Shown piece by piece: positions 28,646 to 37,164 of a DNA stretch of 64,000 nucleotides (positions are counted from its first letter, which is position 1; each line of letters begins with the position of its first letter). This stretch comes from Streptomyces sp. WMMC500. Its GTDB lineage: Bacteria; Actinomycetota; Actinomycetes; Streptomycetales; Streptomycetaceae. A program made the translations under genes and the position numbers. Location: assembly GCF_027497195.1 (NCBI RefSeq), contig NZ_CP114905.1, positions 2,404,001-2,468,000 of the forward strand. The letters are read 5' to 3'. A model generated the notes under the pieces. That model ran no database searches and was not told the DNA's origin. It saw only the letters and a list, made by a program, of their open reading frames with translations.

Positions 28646-29500
28646 GCTCTGCCCGCCCTGCCCGAGCGCGAGCATCGCCTCGGCCACTTCGCCGGCCGCC
28701 TCGTCGGGGATCGCGGTGGCGGCCTCCGCCAGGACGAGCAGACGCGCGCCGGGGATCTCGCGCGCGATCGCCTCGCCGTTGCCCACGGGGAAGAACGGGT
28801 CGCGGCGGCCGTGGACGACGAGCGTGGGCACCCCGATCCCGGGCAGGCGCTCGCGCCAGCGCGGGGTGCAGTCGAGCCGGGAGAACACCATGCCCATCTG
28901 GTTGGCCGTCTGGACCGGGGGCGCCGTGCCGGGCGTGCGGTCCCAGACGCGCGCGGCGGTCGCGCGCGCGGCGGCGGGGTCGTCGCCGAGGATCTCCGCG
29001 CCGGCGGCGGCGAACTCCGCCACCGCCTCGCGGTCGGCCCAGTCGGGCATCGGGTGCCCGAACAGCCGGCCCATCGTCGCCTCGTCGTGGTCGGGGAGGT
29101 CGTCGTCGGGCGGGCCGGGCGCGACCGGGCGGGTGCCGGCCAGGGTGAGCGCGGAGAACGCGCCGGGGTGGTCGAGCGCGGCCACCTGGGCGACCATCCC
29201 GCCGACGCCGATCCCCGCGAGGTGGGCGGGACCGCCGGAGAGCGCGCCCGCCAGGGCGGCCGCGTCGGCGGCGAGGTCGCGCAGGGTGTAGGCGGGCGCT
29301 TCCGGGTCTCCGGTCGTCGACTCGCCGCTGTCGCGCAGGTCGTAGCGGACCACGCGGCGTCCGCCGGCGGCGAGGCGCTCGCAGAGCGCGTCCGGCCAGG
29401 AGAGCATCGTCGTGCCGCCCGCGAGCAGGATCAGCGGTGCGTCGTCGGCGCCGAAGGACTCGATGCCTAGGGCGACTTCGTTGACGTTCACGGTGGTCAT
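28640..29500 (-). CDS. Alpha/beta-hydrolase-fold protein lacking catalytic Ser and His (probable pseudoenzyme)
   Basis: 286 residues, RdmC/aclacinomycin-methylesterase-like fold: LILLAGGTTMLSWPDALCERL, RYDLRDSGESTT, the nucleophile elbow region and VPTLVVHGRRDPFFP. The elbow, normally GxSxG, reads GIGVGG (serine to glycine), and the C-terminal GMGH-like histidine site reads EAATAIP. Only the Asp of the triad (RRDPF) is left. The rest is intact and full length, so this is not a decayed gene. Perhaps a binding or regulatory protein; function unknown. It lies between rsmD and recG. Confidence 0.85.
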   Translation of the reverse strand: MTTVNVNEVALGIESFGADDAPLILLAGGTTMLSWPDALCERLAAGGRRVVRYDLRDSGESTTGDPEAPAYTLRDLAADAAALAGALSGGPAHLAGIGVGGMVAQVAALDHPGAFSALTLAGTRPVAPGPPDDDLPDHDEATMGRLFGHPMPDWADREAVAEFAAAGAEILGDDPAAARATAARVWDRTPGTAPPVQTANQMGMVFSRLDCTPRWRERLPGIGVPTLVVHGRRDPFFPVGNGEAIAREIPGARLLVLAEAATAIPDEAAGEVAEAMLALGQGGQSA

Positions 29501-29554
29501 CGGACCACCGTACGCGGGGACCCGGGGGCGGCCGGACGCGGACCGCCGGCCGGG

Positions 29555-31843
29555 TCAGCCCTTGTCGAGGAACTGCTCCCGCTCGTCGTCCAGCAGGCTC
29601 GCCAGCGCGCCGCGCAGCTCCGGGTACGCGGCCAGCTCCGGGTCCTCGGCCACGAGCGCCGCGGCGGCGTCCCGGGCCTCGGCGATGACGTCCTCGTCGT
29701 CGATGACCGCGAGCATCCGCAGGCTGGAGCGGGCCCCGGACTGGGCCTGCCCCAGCACGTCGCCCTCGCGGCGCTGCTCCAGGTCGACGCGGGAGAGCCG
29801 GAAGCCGTCCTGGGTGGCGGCGACCGCGTCCAGCCGGGTCCTGGCCGGTGTGCCCTCCGGCATCTCGGTGACGAGCAGGCAGAGCCCCGCGGCGGCGCCG
29901 CGGCCGACCCGGCCGCGCAACTGGTGCAACTGGGAGACGCCGAAGCGGTCGGCGTCCATGATGACCATGACGGTGGCGTTGGGGACGTTGACGCCGACCT
30001 CGATGACGGTCGTCGCGACCAGCACGTCCACCTCGCCCGCGGCGAACCGGCGCATCACGTCGTCCTTGGCGTCCGGCTGCATCCGGCCGTGCAGCACCTC
30101 GACCTTCAGCCCGGCCAGCGGCGCCCCCGGGGCGGCGGAGAGCTGCGCGGCGATGTCCAGCACCGCCAGCGGGGGCCGCTTCTCCGCCTCGTCCTCCGGC
30201 GACGGAGCCTCCCCGGCCCCCCTGTCCCCCTTGGCGCCCTTCGAGCCCTTCGCGCCCTTCGCGCCCTTGCCGCCCTGGGGCTCCGTCTCCTCCGCGGAGT
30301 CGCCGATGCGCGGGCAGACGACGTACGCCTGGTGGCCGCCCTCGACCTCCTCGCGCACCCGCTCCCAGGCGCGGGAGAGGAAGTGCGGCTTGTCGGCCGC
30401 CGGCACGACGTGGCTGGCGATGGGCGAGCGTCCGGCCGGGAGCTGGTCGAGCACGGAGGTCTCCAGGTCGCCGAAGACCGTCATGGCGACCGTGCGCGGG
30501 ATGGGCGTGGCGGTCATGACGAGCAGGTGCGGCGTGCGCTTGTCGTCCCCGCGGTTGCCCTTCGCGCGCAGCGCGTCCCGCTGCTCGACGCCGAAGCGGT
30601 GCTGCTCGTCGACGACGACCAGGCCGAGGTCGTGGAACTGCACCTTGTCCTCGATCAGCGCGTGGGTCCCGACGACGATCCCCGCCTCGCCGGTGGCCAG
30701 GTCGAGCAGCGCCCTGCGGCGCGCCGCCGCGCCCGCGGAGCCGGTGAGCAGCTCGACCTTCGTGCCGTGCTCGGCGCCGCCGAGCAGGCCGGCCTCGGCC
30801 AGCTCGCCCATCATCTCGGTGATCGACCGGTGGTGCTGCTGCGCCAGCACCTCGGTCGGGGCGAGCATCGCCGCCTGCCCGCCCGCGTCCACGACGGCGA
30901 GCATCGCGCGCAGCGCCACGAGCGTCTTGCCCGAGCCCACCTCGCCCTGGAGCAGCCGGTGCATGGGGTGGTCGGTGGCCAGGTCGGCGAAGATGTCGGC
31001 GGAGACCCGCCGCTGCCCCTCGGTGAGCGTGAACGGCAGCCGGGCGTCGAAGTCCGCGAGCAGTCCCTCGGCGGCCGCCACGCGCGGCACCGCGGGCAAC
31101 TGCCCGTCCGCGTGCCGCCGCCGGGCCAGGGCGACCTGGAGGACGAACGCCTCGTCCCACTTCAGCCGGTCCCGCGCCGCCCACAGGTCGGCCTTGGTCT
31201 TCGGCCGGTGCACCTTCAGCAGCGCCTCGCGCAGCGGCACGAGCCCGCGCTCGGTCCGCAGCGCTTCGGGCAGCGGGTCGGCGACGCCCGCCCAGCCGGT
31301 GGCCTCCAGCCCGTCCAGCACCGTGTCGACGGCCTGCTGGAGCTGCCAGGACGCGAGCTGCCGGCACGCCGGGTAGAGCGGCAGGAGCTTGCCCGCCCAC
31401 TCGTCGGCCTCGGCGTCGGCACCCCCGCTGTCCTGGCCCGCCAGCGGCTTGAAGTCGGGGTGGGCGAGCTGGCGCTTGCGGTTGAAGACGGTGACCTTGC
31501 CGGCGAACAGGGCGCGCCTGCCGGGCAGCAGCTCCTTCTGCGGGTGGTACGCGCCGCGCCCGAAGAACACGAGGGTCAGCCGGCCGCTGCCGTCGGTGAT
31601 GACCACTTCGAGCCGGCGACCCCGGCCCGTACCCAGCATGGCGGCCTTCTCCACCTGCGCGACGACCGTGACGTGCTCGTCGACCTCCAGGTCCGCCAGC
31701 CGCGTCAGCTCGCCGCGCTCGGCGTACCGCCGGGGGTAGTGGTGCAGCAGGTCTCCGGCCGTGTGCAGATCCAGGTGCTCCGCCATGGCCTTGGCGGTCC
31801 GGTCGCCGACGGACGTCTTCAGGGGCTCTTCCAGCACGGACAC
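29555..31843 (-). CDS. recG: ATP-dependent DNA helicase RecG
   Basis: 762 residues from the GTG at 31843. Branch-migrates stalled forks and Holliday junctions. N-terminal wedge/OB domain (AGDLLHHYPRRY, HVTVVAQV, GSGRLTLVFFGRG). Helicase motifs: LLQGEVGSGKTLVALRAM, VVDEQHRFGVEQR, MTATPIPRTVAM, ATTVIEVGVNVPNA and QLRGRVGRG. An insert before PPLAVLDIAAQL contains collagen-like GAKGAKGSKGAKGDRGAG repeats not usual for the family. The ribosome site is weak, so the start could be 10 codons earlier. Confidence 0.96.
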   Translation of the reverse strand: MSVLEEPLKTSVGDRTAKAMAEHLDLHTAGDLLHHYPRRYAERGELTRLADLEVDEHVTVVAQVEKAAMLGTGRGRRLEVVITDGSGRLTLVFFGRGAYHPQKELLPGRRALFAGKVTVFNRKRQLAHPDFKPLAGQDSGGADAEADEWAGKLLPLYPACRQLASWQLQQAVDTVLDGLEATGWAGVADPLPEALRTERGLVPLREALLKVHRPKTKADLWAARDRLKWDEAFVLQVALARRRHADGQLPAVPRVAAAEGLLADFDARLPFTLTEGQRRVSADIFADLATDHPMHRLLQGEVGSGKTLVALRAMLAVVDAGGQAAMLAPTEVLAQQHHRSITEMMGELAEAGLLGGAEHGTKVELLTGSAGAAARRRALLDLATGEAGIVVGTHALIEDKVQFHDLGLVVVDEQHRFGVEQRDALRAKGNRGDDKRTPHLLVMTATPIPRTVAMTVFGDLETSVLDQLPAGRSPIASHVVPAADKPHFLSRAWERVREEVEGGHQAYVVCPRIGDSAEETEPQGGKGAKGAKGSKGAKGDRGAGEAPSPEDEAEKRPPLAVLDIAAQLSAAPGAPLAGLKVEVLHGRMQPDAKDDVMRRFAAGEVDVLVATTVIEVGVNVPNATVMVIMDADRFGVSQLHQLRGRVGRGAAAGLCLLVTEMPEGTPARTRLDAVAATQDGFRLSRVDLEQRREGDVLGQAQSGARSSLRMLAVIDDEDVIAEARDAAAALVAEDPELAAYPELRGALASLLDDEREQFLDKG

Positions 31844-32008
31844 GCGTCCATTGCACACCATCGGGCCGACAGGGCGCGGCAACCCCTGGTAACCCGGGCC
31901 CGCCCGGTCCTACGATGGTCCGCCCCGGAGTCCCTTTCGCGATCACCGACGCCGATCGGGATCGCCCGACCCGCGCCGCCACGCCCACCCCCCGCCGGCG
32001 CTCACGTG

Positions 32009-33901
32009 ATGACACCTGAGAACGCTGCGCCCACCGCGTCCCACACCTTCCAGGTCGACCTGCGCGGCCTGGTGGACCTGCTCTCCCACCACCTGTACTC
32101 CAGTCCGCGGGTCTACCTGCGCGAGCTGCTGCAGAACGCCGTCGACGCGGTCACCGCCCGCCGCGCGGCCGACCCCGGCGCGCCGGACCGGATCCGGCTG
32201 TACGCGCTGCCGCCCGCCGGCGGCCCGGACGGGGAGCGCGGCGGCCCGGCCGCGGGGCTGCGCGTCGAGGACAGCGGCGTGGGGCTCACCGAGGCGGAGG
32301 TGCACGAGCTGCTCGCCACCATCGGCCGCAGCTCCAAGCGCGCCGGCGGCCTGGAGTCCGCGCGGGCCGGGTTCCTGGGCCAGTTCGGCATCGGTCTGCT
32401 GGCCTGCTTCCTGGTCGCCGAGCGGATCCGGGTGGTCAGCAGGTCGGCCCGCGATCCGCAGGCGCCGCCGGTGGAGTGGACGGCCGCCGACGACGGTTCG
32501 TACACCGTACGGACCCTCCCCCCGGCCGCCCGCGCCGAGCCCGGCACCACCGTGCACCTGACGCAGCGGCCCGGCTGCGCCGAGTGGTTCGAGCCCGCGC
32601 GCGTCACGGACCTCGCCCGCGACTTCGGCGCGCTCCTGCCGTACGACGTACGCGTGGGCGAGACGCCGGTCACCGAGCTGCCCGCCGTCTGGGACCGCCC
32701 GTACCCGAGCCCGGCCGCCCGCCGGGTGGCGCTCGCCGGGCACTGCCGGGACGTCTTCGGCTTCACCCCGCTCGACGCCGTCGCGCTGGACGTGCCGCTC
32801 GCGGGCGTGCGCGGGGTCGCGTACGTGCTGCCGTCCGCCGTCAGCCCCGCCCAACGCGCCGGGCACCGCGTGCATCTGAAGGGCATGCTGCTCACCACGC
32901 GCGCCGAAGGGCTGCTGCCCGACTGGGCGTTCTTCGTCCGCTGCGTGGTCGACACCGACAGCCTGCGGCCGACCGCCTCGCGGGAGGCGCTGTACGAGGA
33001 CGAGACGCTCCTCGCCGTGCGCGAGGCGCTCGGCGGCGCCGTGCGGGACTGGCTGACGTCGCTGGCCGCCGGCGACCCGGACCGGCTGACGCAGTTCCTG
33101 TCCGTGCACCACCTGGGCGTGAAGTCGCTGGCCCGGCACGACGAGGAGATGCTGCGCACGATGCTGCCGTGGCTGCCGTTCGAGACCACCGACGGGCAGG
33201 TGTCACTCGCGGAGTTCGCGCAGCGCCACCCGGTGGTGCACTTCACGCGCAGCGTGGAGGAGTTCCGGCAGGTCGCGCCGATCGCCTCCGCGCAGGGCAT
33301 CGGCGTCGTCAACGGCGGCTACACCTACGACGCGGAGCTGGTCGAGCTGCTGCCCCGGGTACGCCCCGGGACCGCCGTCGCCGAGCTGGACCCGGACACC
33401 GTCACCGCGCACCTGGACGCCGTCGACCCGGCCGAGGAGCTGGCCCTGTCCGGCTTCCTCGGCGTCGCCCGCGCCCGCCTCGACCCGCTCGCCTGCGACG
33501 TCGTGCTCCGCGCCTTCCACCCGCTGACGGTGCCCGCGCTCCACCTCGACGACCGCGCCGCCCGGCACGAACGGGCCCGCGCGGACGAGGAGGAGCACGC
33601 CGACGAGCTGTGGGCGGACATCCTCGGCAGCCTGCGCGGCGGCGCCCCGCGCGCCCGGCTCGTTCTCAACCACCGCAGCCCGCTGGTGCGCCGGATCAGC
33701 GGCCTGGGCGCCCCCGAGCTGGTCGGCAGCGCGGTCGAGGCGCTGTACGGGCAGGCGCTGCTCATGGCGCAGCGCCCGCTGCGGCCGGCCGACTCGGCGC
33801 TGCTGAACCGGGCGTTCGCCGGGCTGCTGGAGTGGGCCACGCACCCGCCGGGGGCGGCGGATCCCGCCGACCGCGCCGCCGGCGAGGAGGACGGCAGATG
33901 A
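32009..33901 (+). CDS. Hsp90-family (HtpG-like) ATPase
   Basis: 630 residues, the size of HtpG. GHKL ATP-binding elements: LRELLQNAVDAV (Glu39, Asn43), EDSGVGL (88-93) and FLGQFGIGLLACF (122-133). The middle domain keeps the Hsp90 pattern VVDTDSLRPTASREALYED. The C-terminal third is divergent. Its stop overlaps the start of a large TPR gene by 4 bases, so the two are coupled. Divergent from recG. Eukaryotic Hsp90 uses TPR co-chaperones, which makes the pairing suggestive, but I know no established function for this pair. GTG at 32006 is an alternative start. Confidence 0.9.
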   Translation: MTPENAAPTASHTFQVDLRGLVDLLSHHLYSSPRVYLRELLQNAVDAVTARRAADPGAPDRIRLYALPPAGGPDGERGGPAAGLRVEDSGVGLTEAEVHELLATIGRSSKRAGGLESARAGFLGQFGIGLLACFLVAERIRVVSRSARDPQAPPVEWTAADDGSYTVRTLPPAARAEPGTTVHLTQRPGCAEWFEPARVTDLARDFGALLPYDVRVGETPVTELPAVWDRPYPSPAARRVALAGHCRDVFGFTPLDAVALDVPLAGVRGVAYVLPSAVSPAQRAGHRVHLKGMLLTTRAEGLLPDWAFFVRCVVDTDSLRPTASREALYEDETLLAVREALGGAVRDWLTSLAAGDPDRLTQFLSVHHLGVKSLARHDEEMLRTMLPWLPFETTDGQVSLAEFAQRHPVVHFTRSVEEFRQVAPIASAQGIGVVNGGYTYDAELVELLPRVRPGTAVAELDPDTVTAHLDAVDPAEELALSGFLGVARARLDPLACDVVLRAFHPLTVPALHLDDRAARHERARADEEEHADELWADILGSLRGGAPRARLVLNHRSPLVRRISGLGAPELVGSAVEALYGQALLMAQRPLRPADSALLNRAFAGLLEWATHPPGAADPADRAAGEEDGR

Positions 33902-36900
33902 GCGCCGGCGCCCCCTCCCCCGCGCCCGCCGGGCCCCCCGCCGACATCGACGCCTTCCGCCGGGCGATGCACGACAACGCGCAGCAGCCCGAGGGGCCCG
34001 GGCGCAACGCCGGTGCCGAGCGGCTGCTCGCCGAGGCGGAGCGGACCGGCCGGCCCGCGTTCGTCGTCGAGGGCCTGATCCACCTGCTGCAGACGTACAA
34101 CTTCAGCTCCGAGCAGGACAAGATGTTCGTCCCCTTCGCGCGGCTGCTGCGCATGTGGGACGAGCGGCCCGGGGACTTCGACGAGGAGGACACCCACCAC
34201 CTCTTCTGGATGTTCAAGTGGGTCTCCGCCGGGATGACCGACCAGCCGCACATCCCGCTGGCGGCGATGGAGAAGTGGCTCGCCGAGATGGAGCGCCGCT
34301 ACCGCCTCGCGGGCCACAGCGAACGCGCCGTGCGGCAGGCGGAGTACCACATCGCCGAGCACGTCGGCGACGACGCGCGCGCCGCCCGCGCGTACGCGGC
34401 CTGGCGCGCCGCCGAGCGCGACGCCAAGAGCGACTGCCACGCCTGCGAGCTGCGCGGCCAGGGCGGTTGGGAGGCGGGGCACGGCGACGACGCGGCGGCG
34501 CTCGACCTGTGGCGGCCGGTGCTCGACGGCGTGCACGCCTGCGCCCACGAGCCGCACGCCACGCTCGCGGAGTCGCTGCTGCCGCTGCTGCGGCTGGGCC
34601 GCTTCGACGAGGCGCGGGCCAACCATCTGCGCGGGCACCGGATGGTGCGCCGGATGGAGAGCATGCGGTTCGCGTTCGCGCGGCACGTGGAGTTCTGCGC
34701 GCTGACGGGCAACGAGGCGCGGGGGCTCGAACTGCTGGCGGAGCGGCCGGCGTATCTGACGGACCGGGGGGAGCCGTCGAGCCTGATGGCGTACCTGGCG
34801 GTGACGGCGCTGCTGACACGGCGGCTGGCGGCGCTGGGCCTGGGCGCGGAGCGGGTGGTGAGCCCGCCGAGTGCGGGGAGCGCCGGCCGGGAGTGGACGG
34901 TCGTGGAGCTGCGGGCGTACGCGGAGCGGGAGGCGCTGGCGCTGGCGGCCCGCTTCGACGCGCGCAACGGCACGGCGGCGGTGTCGGGCGGCGTGCGCGA
35001 GCGGATGACGCGCAAGCCGCTGGCGGAGCGGCTGCCGCTGGGCCTGCGCGCGCGCCGGCCGGGGCGGCGGGGCGGTGCGCCGGCGGCCGGTGATGCGGCG
35101 GCGCCCGGTGACGCCCCGGCACCGGGCGTGCGGACCGGGGTGGCGGAGCTGCTCGACACGGCCCGGGAGCGGACGGCCGCCCGCCGCCCCGACGCGGTAC
35201 GGGCCTGGGCGGACGCGGCGCGAGCGGCGGCGGAGGCGGGCACGGAGCTGCACGTACGCGACCGCGCCGAGATCGCCGCCCACCGCGCGATGGCCCCGGA
35301 GACGACGGCCGGCGAGGCCGCGGCCCTGCTCGCCACGGCGGCCGGGCTGTTCGAGACCGCGGACGACCCGGGCCGGGCGGCGGTGTCGCGCGCCCGCGCG
35401 GCGTTCGCCCTCGCGCTCGACGGCCGTGCGGACGACGCCCTGGCCGCGGTCGAGGACCCCTGCGCCCGGGCGCTGGCGCTGCACGCCGAGGGCCGCGCCA
35501 CGGCCGCCGACGCGGCGGCGGCGCTGATCTGCCGGGCCCGTGTCCACACCCTGCGCGGCGACGGCCCGGCACCCGCCGGGCCGCACAGACCGGACCCCGC
35601 CGGGACCGGTACCGGCGAGCCCGCGGACACGGCCCGCGAGCCCGGGGGCCCGGGCTCTCCCCGCACCGCCGCCGAAGCAGTGGCCGCCGTGCTGGCCTTC
35701 GCCGCGCCGTACGCGGACGACCCGCGCGTCGCCGGCCGGATCGCCGAGGCACACGAACTCCGGGCCGAACTCGCCGCCCGCCACGGCGAGACGGAGCGCG
35801 CCGCCGCGCTGTACGAGCAGGCCGTCGCCGGGTACGCCGCCGCCGGTGTCCCCTGGAACGCGGTGCGGGCCCAGTCCGCGCTCGCCGGTGCCGCCTCGCG
35901 GCTCGGCGACCGCGAGACCGCGGAGCGCGCCGCGCGCGGCGCGCTGGAGCACGGCGCCGCGCACGGCCGCCCCGCCGGACAGGCCGGCCTGCACCTGCAG
36001 CTCGCCGACATCCTCTGCAACACCGGCCGCGACGCCGAGGGCGCCGAGCACCTGCTCGAAGCCGCCCTCTGGGCCGACGAGGCCGGCGACTCCGCCGACG
36101 TGGGCGCCTGGGCCCGCCACCACCTCGGCGGCGCCCTGCTCCGCCTGGGCCGGGCGGCGGAGGCGGCGGCGGTGCTGGAGGACGCTCTCGCCGACCTGAG
36201 CGCGGAGGTGCACGGCGAAGGGTCCGTGGTCCAGACCCGCTGGTGGCTGGGCGACGCCATGGGGCGGCTCAGGGAGCACAAGCACGCGGCGGAGCAGTAC
36301 GTGCTGGCCGCGGAGATCGCCGCGGGCTGGGCCGGCGACGGGGCCCGCGACCACGCGATGCTGGCGACGCTGGCCGCGCAGTCGCTGAGCGCGGCGGAGG
36401 CCGACGCCCAGGCCGACCGCGCGTACGCGCGCGCGGGCGCGCTCTGGCGGGAGCTGGGCGACGTCCCGTCGCTGATCCGCACGCTCAGGGCCCGCGCCTG
36501 GCTGGCCCTCCGGCCGGGCGGGGCGGGGGCGGCGGCGGGCCGGGCGCTGATGACCGAGGCGGAACGGGAGCTGACGGCGGCCCTGCGCGCCACGCCGGAG
36601 GAGCCGACGGGGGCCGCACCGACCGCCACGGCCGCCACCCAAGGGACCGACGGGCCGCCGGAGGCGGCTCCCACACCCGCGGACACCCCGGACACCCGAG
36701 CGGCGACCGCGGCCGGCCCGGTCCCGGACGACGCCGACCCCGCCGGCGGCCCTCCGGTACGCGGCGGGCGTCGCGACGTGCTGCTCGCCGAACTCGCCAC
36801 CACGCACCGGCAGACCGGCGACCTGATCACCGCCGCCTCCGGCCACACCCCGCACGACCCCGACGAGAGTGCCGCCGCCACCGCCCGTGCCGCGTACGAG

Positions 36901-37146
36901 GAGGGCCTGGGCCACGTCCTGCGCGCCGTGACCGGCTTCGCCGAGCTGGGCCCCGAGTGCCTCGACGAGTACACCGGGGCCCAACTGCTCGCCGCCTGGC
37001 TGGAGGCCGACCTCGGCCGCCCCGAGGCGGCGGCGCGGCGCGCCCGCGCGGTGCTCGCCGCGTACGGGGAGGGGGACGCCGGGACGGAGTCCGCGCAGTC
37101 CCGCCGCGACGAGGCGCGGGCGCTGCTGGACTACGCGGAGCGCTGA
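33898..37146 (+). CDS. Large TPR-repeat protein coupled to the Hsp90-like ATPase
   Basis: 1082 residues. The N-terminal third is a conserved-looking helical domain with FKWVSAGMTDQPHIPLAAME and a Cys/His cluster (DCHACELRGQGGWEAGHGDD, then HACAHEPHATLAESL) that could bind metal. The C-terminal half has TPR-like helices (ALYEQAVAGYAAAGVPWNAV, AGLHLQLADILCNTGRDAEG, HLGGALLRLGRAAEAAAVLE, EQYVLAAEIAAGW). Two Pro/Ala/Thr-rich linkers interrupt it. No signal peptide or enzyme motif is seen. It overlaps the Hsp90-like gene by ATGA; a co-chaperone or substrate adaptor role is inference. Confidence 0.88.
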   Translation: MSAGAPSPAPAGPPADIDAFRRAMHDNAQQPEGPGRNAGAERLLAEAERTGRPAFVVEGLIHLLQTYNFSSEQDKMFVPFARLLRMWDERPGDFDEEDTHHLFWMFKWVSAGMTDQPHIPLAAMEKWLAEMERRYRLAGHSERAVRQAEYHIAEHVGDDARAARAYAAWRAAERDAKSDCHACELRGQGGWEAGHGDDAAALDLWRPVLDGVHACAHEPHATLAESLLPLLRLGRFDEARANHLRGHRMVRRMESMRFAFARHVEFCALTGNEARGLELLAERPAYLTDRGEPSSLMAYLAVTALLTRRLAALGLGAERVVSPPSAGSAGREWTVVELRAYAEREALALAARFDARNGTAAVSGGVRERMTRKPLAERLPLGLRARRPGRRGGAPAAGDAAAPGDAPAPGVRTGVAELLDTARERTAARRPDAVRAWADAARAAAEAGTELHVRDRAEIAAHRAMAPETTAGEAAALLATAAGLFETADDPGRAAVSRARAAFALALDGRADDALAAVEDPCARALALHAEGRATAADAAAALICRARVHTLRGDGPAPAGPHRPDPAGTGTGEPADTAREPGGPGSPRTAAEAVAAVLAFAAPYADDPRVAGRIAEAHELRAELAARHGETERAAALYEQAVAGYAAAGVPWNAVRAQSALAGAASRLGDRETAERAARGALEHGAAHGRPAGQAGLHLQLADILCNTGRDAEGAEHLLEAALWADEAGDSADVGAWARHHLGGALLRLGRAAEAAAVLEDALADLSAEVHGEGSVVQTRWWLGDAMGRLREHKHAAEQYVLAAEIAAGWAGDGARDHAMLATLAAQSLSAAEADAQADRAYARAGALWRELGDVPSLIRTLRARAWLALRPGGAGAAAGRALMTEAERELTAALRATPEEPTGAAPTATAATQGTDGPPEAAPTPADTPDTRAATAAGPVPDDADPAGGPPVRGGRRDVLLAELATTHRQTGDLITAASGHTPHDPDESAAATARAAYEEGLGHVLRAVTGFAELGPECLDEYTGAQLLAAWLEADLGRPEAAARRARAVLAAYGEGDAGTESAQSRRDEARALLDYAER

Positions 37147-37164
37147 GGCCGCGGCACGCGCCCG

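Noticed and set aside
29924..32008. Upstream extension of the Hsp90-like frame across recG
   Set aside because: The extension is the antisense of recG and has no protein features; Hsp90 homology begins right after 32009.
34299..36974. Long minus-strand frame (891 codons) opposite the TPR gene
   Set aside because: Ser/Ala/Arg-rich low-complexity shadow; the plus-strand frame has TPR-like helices and normal codon use.
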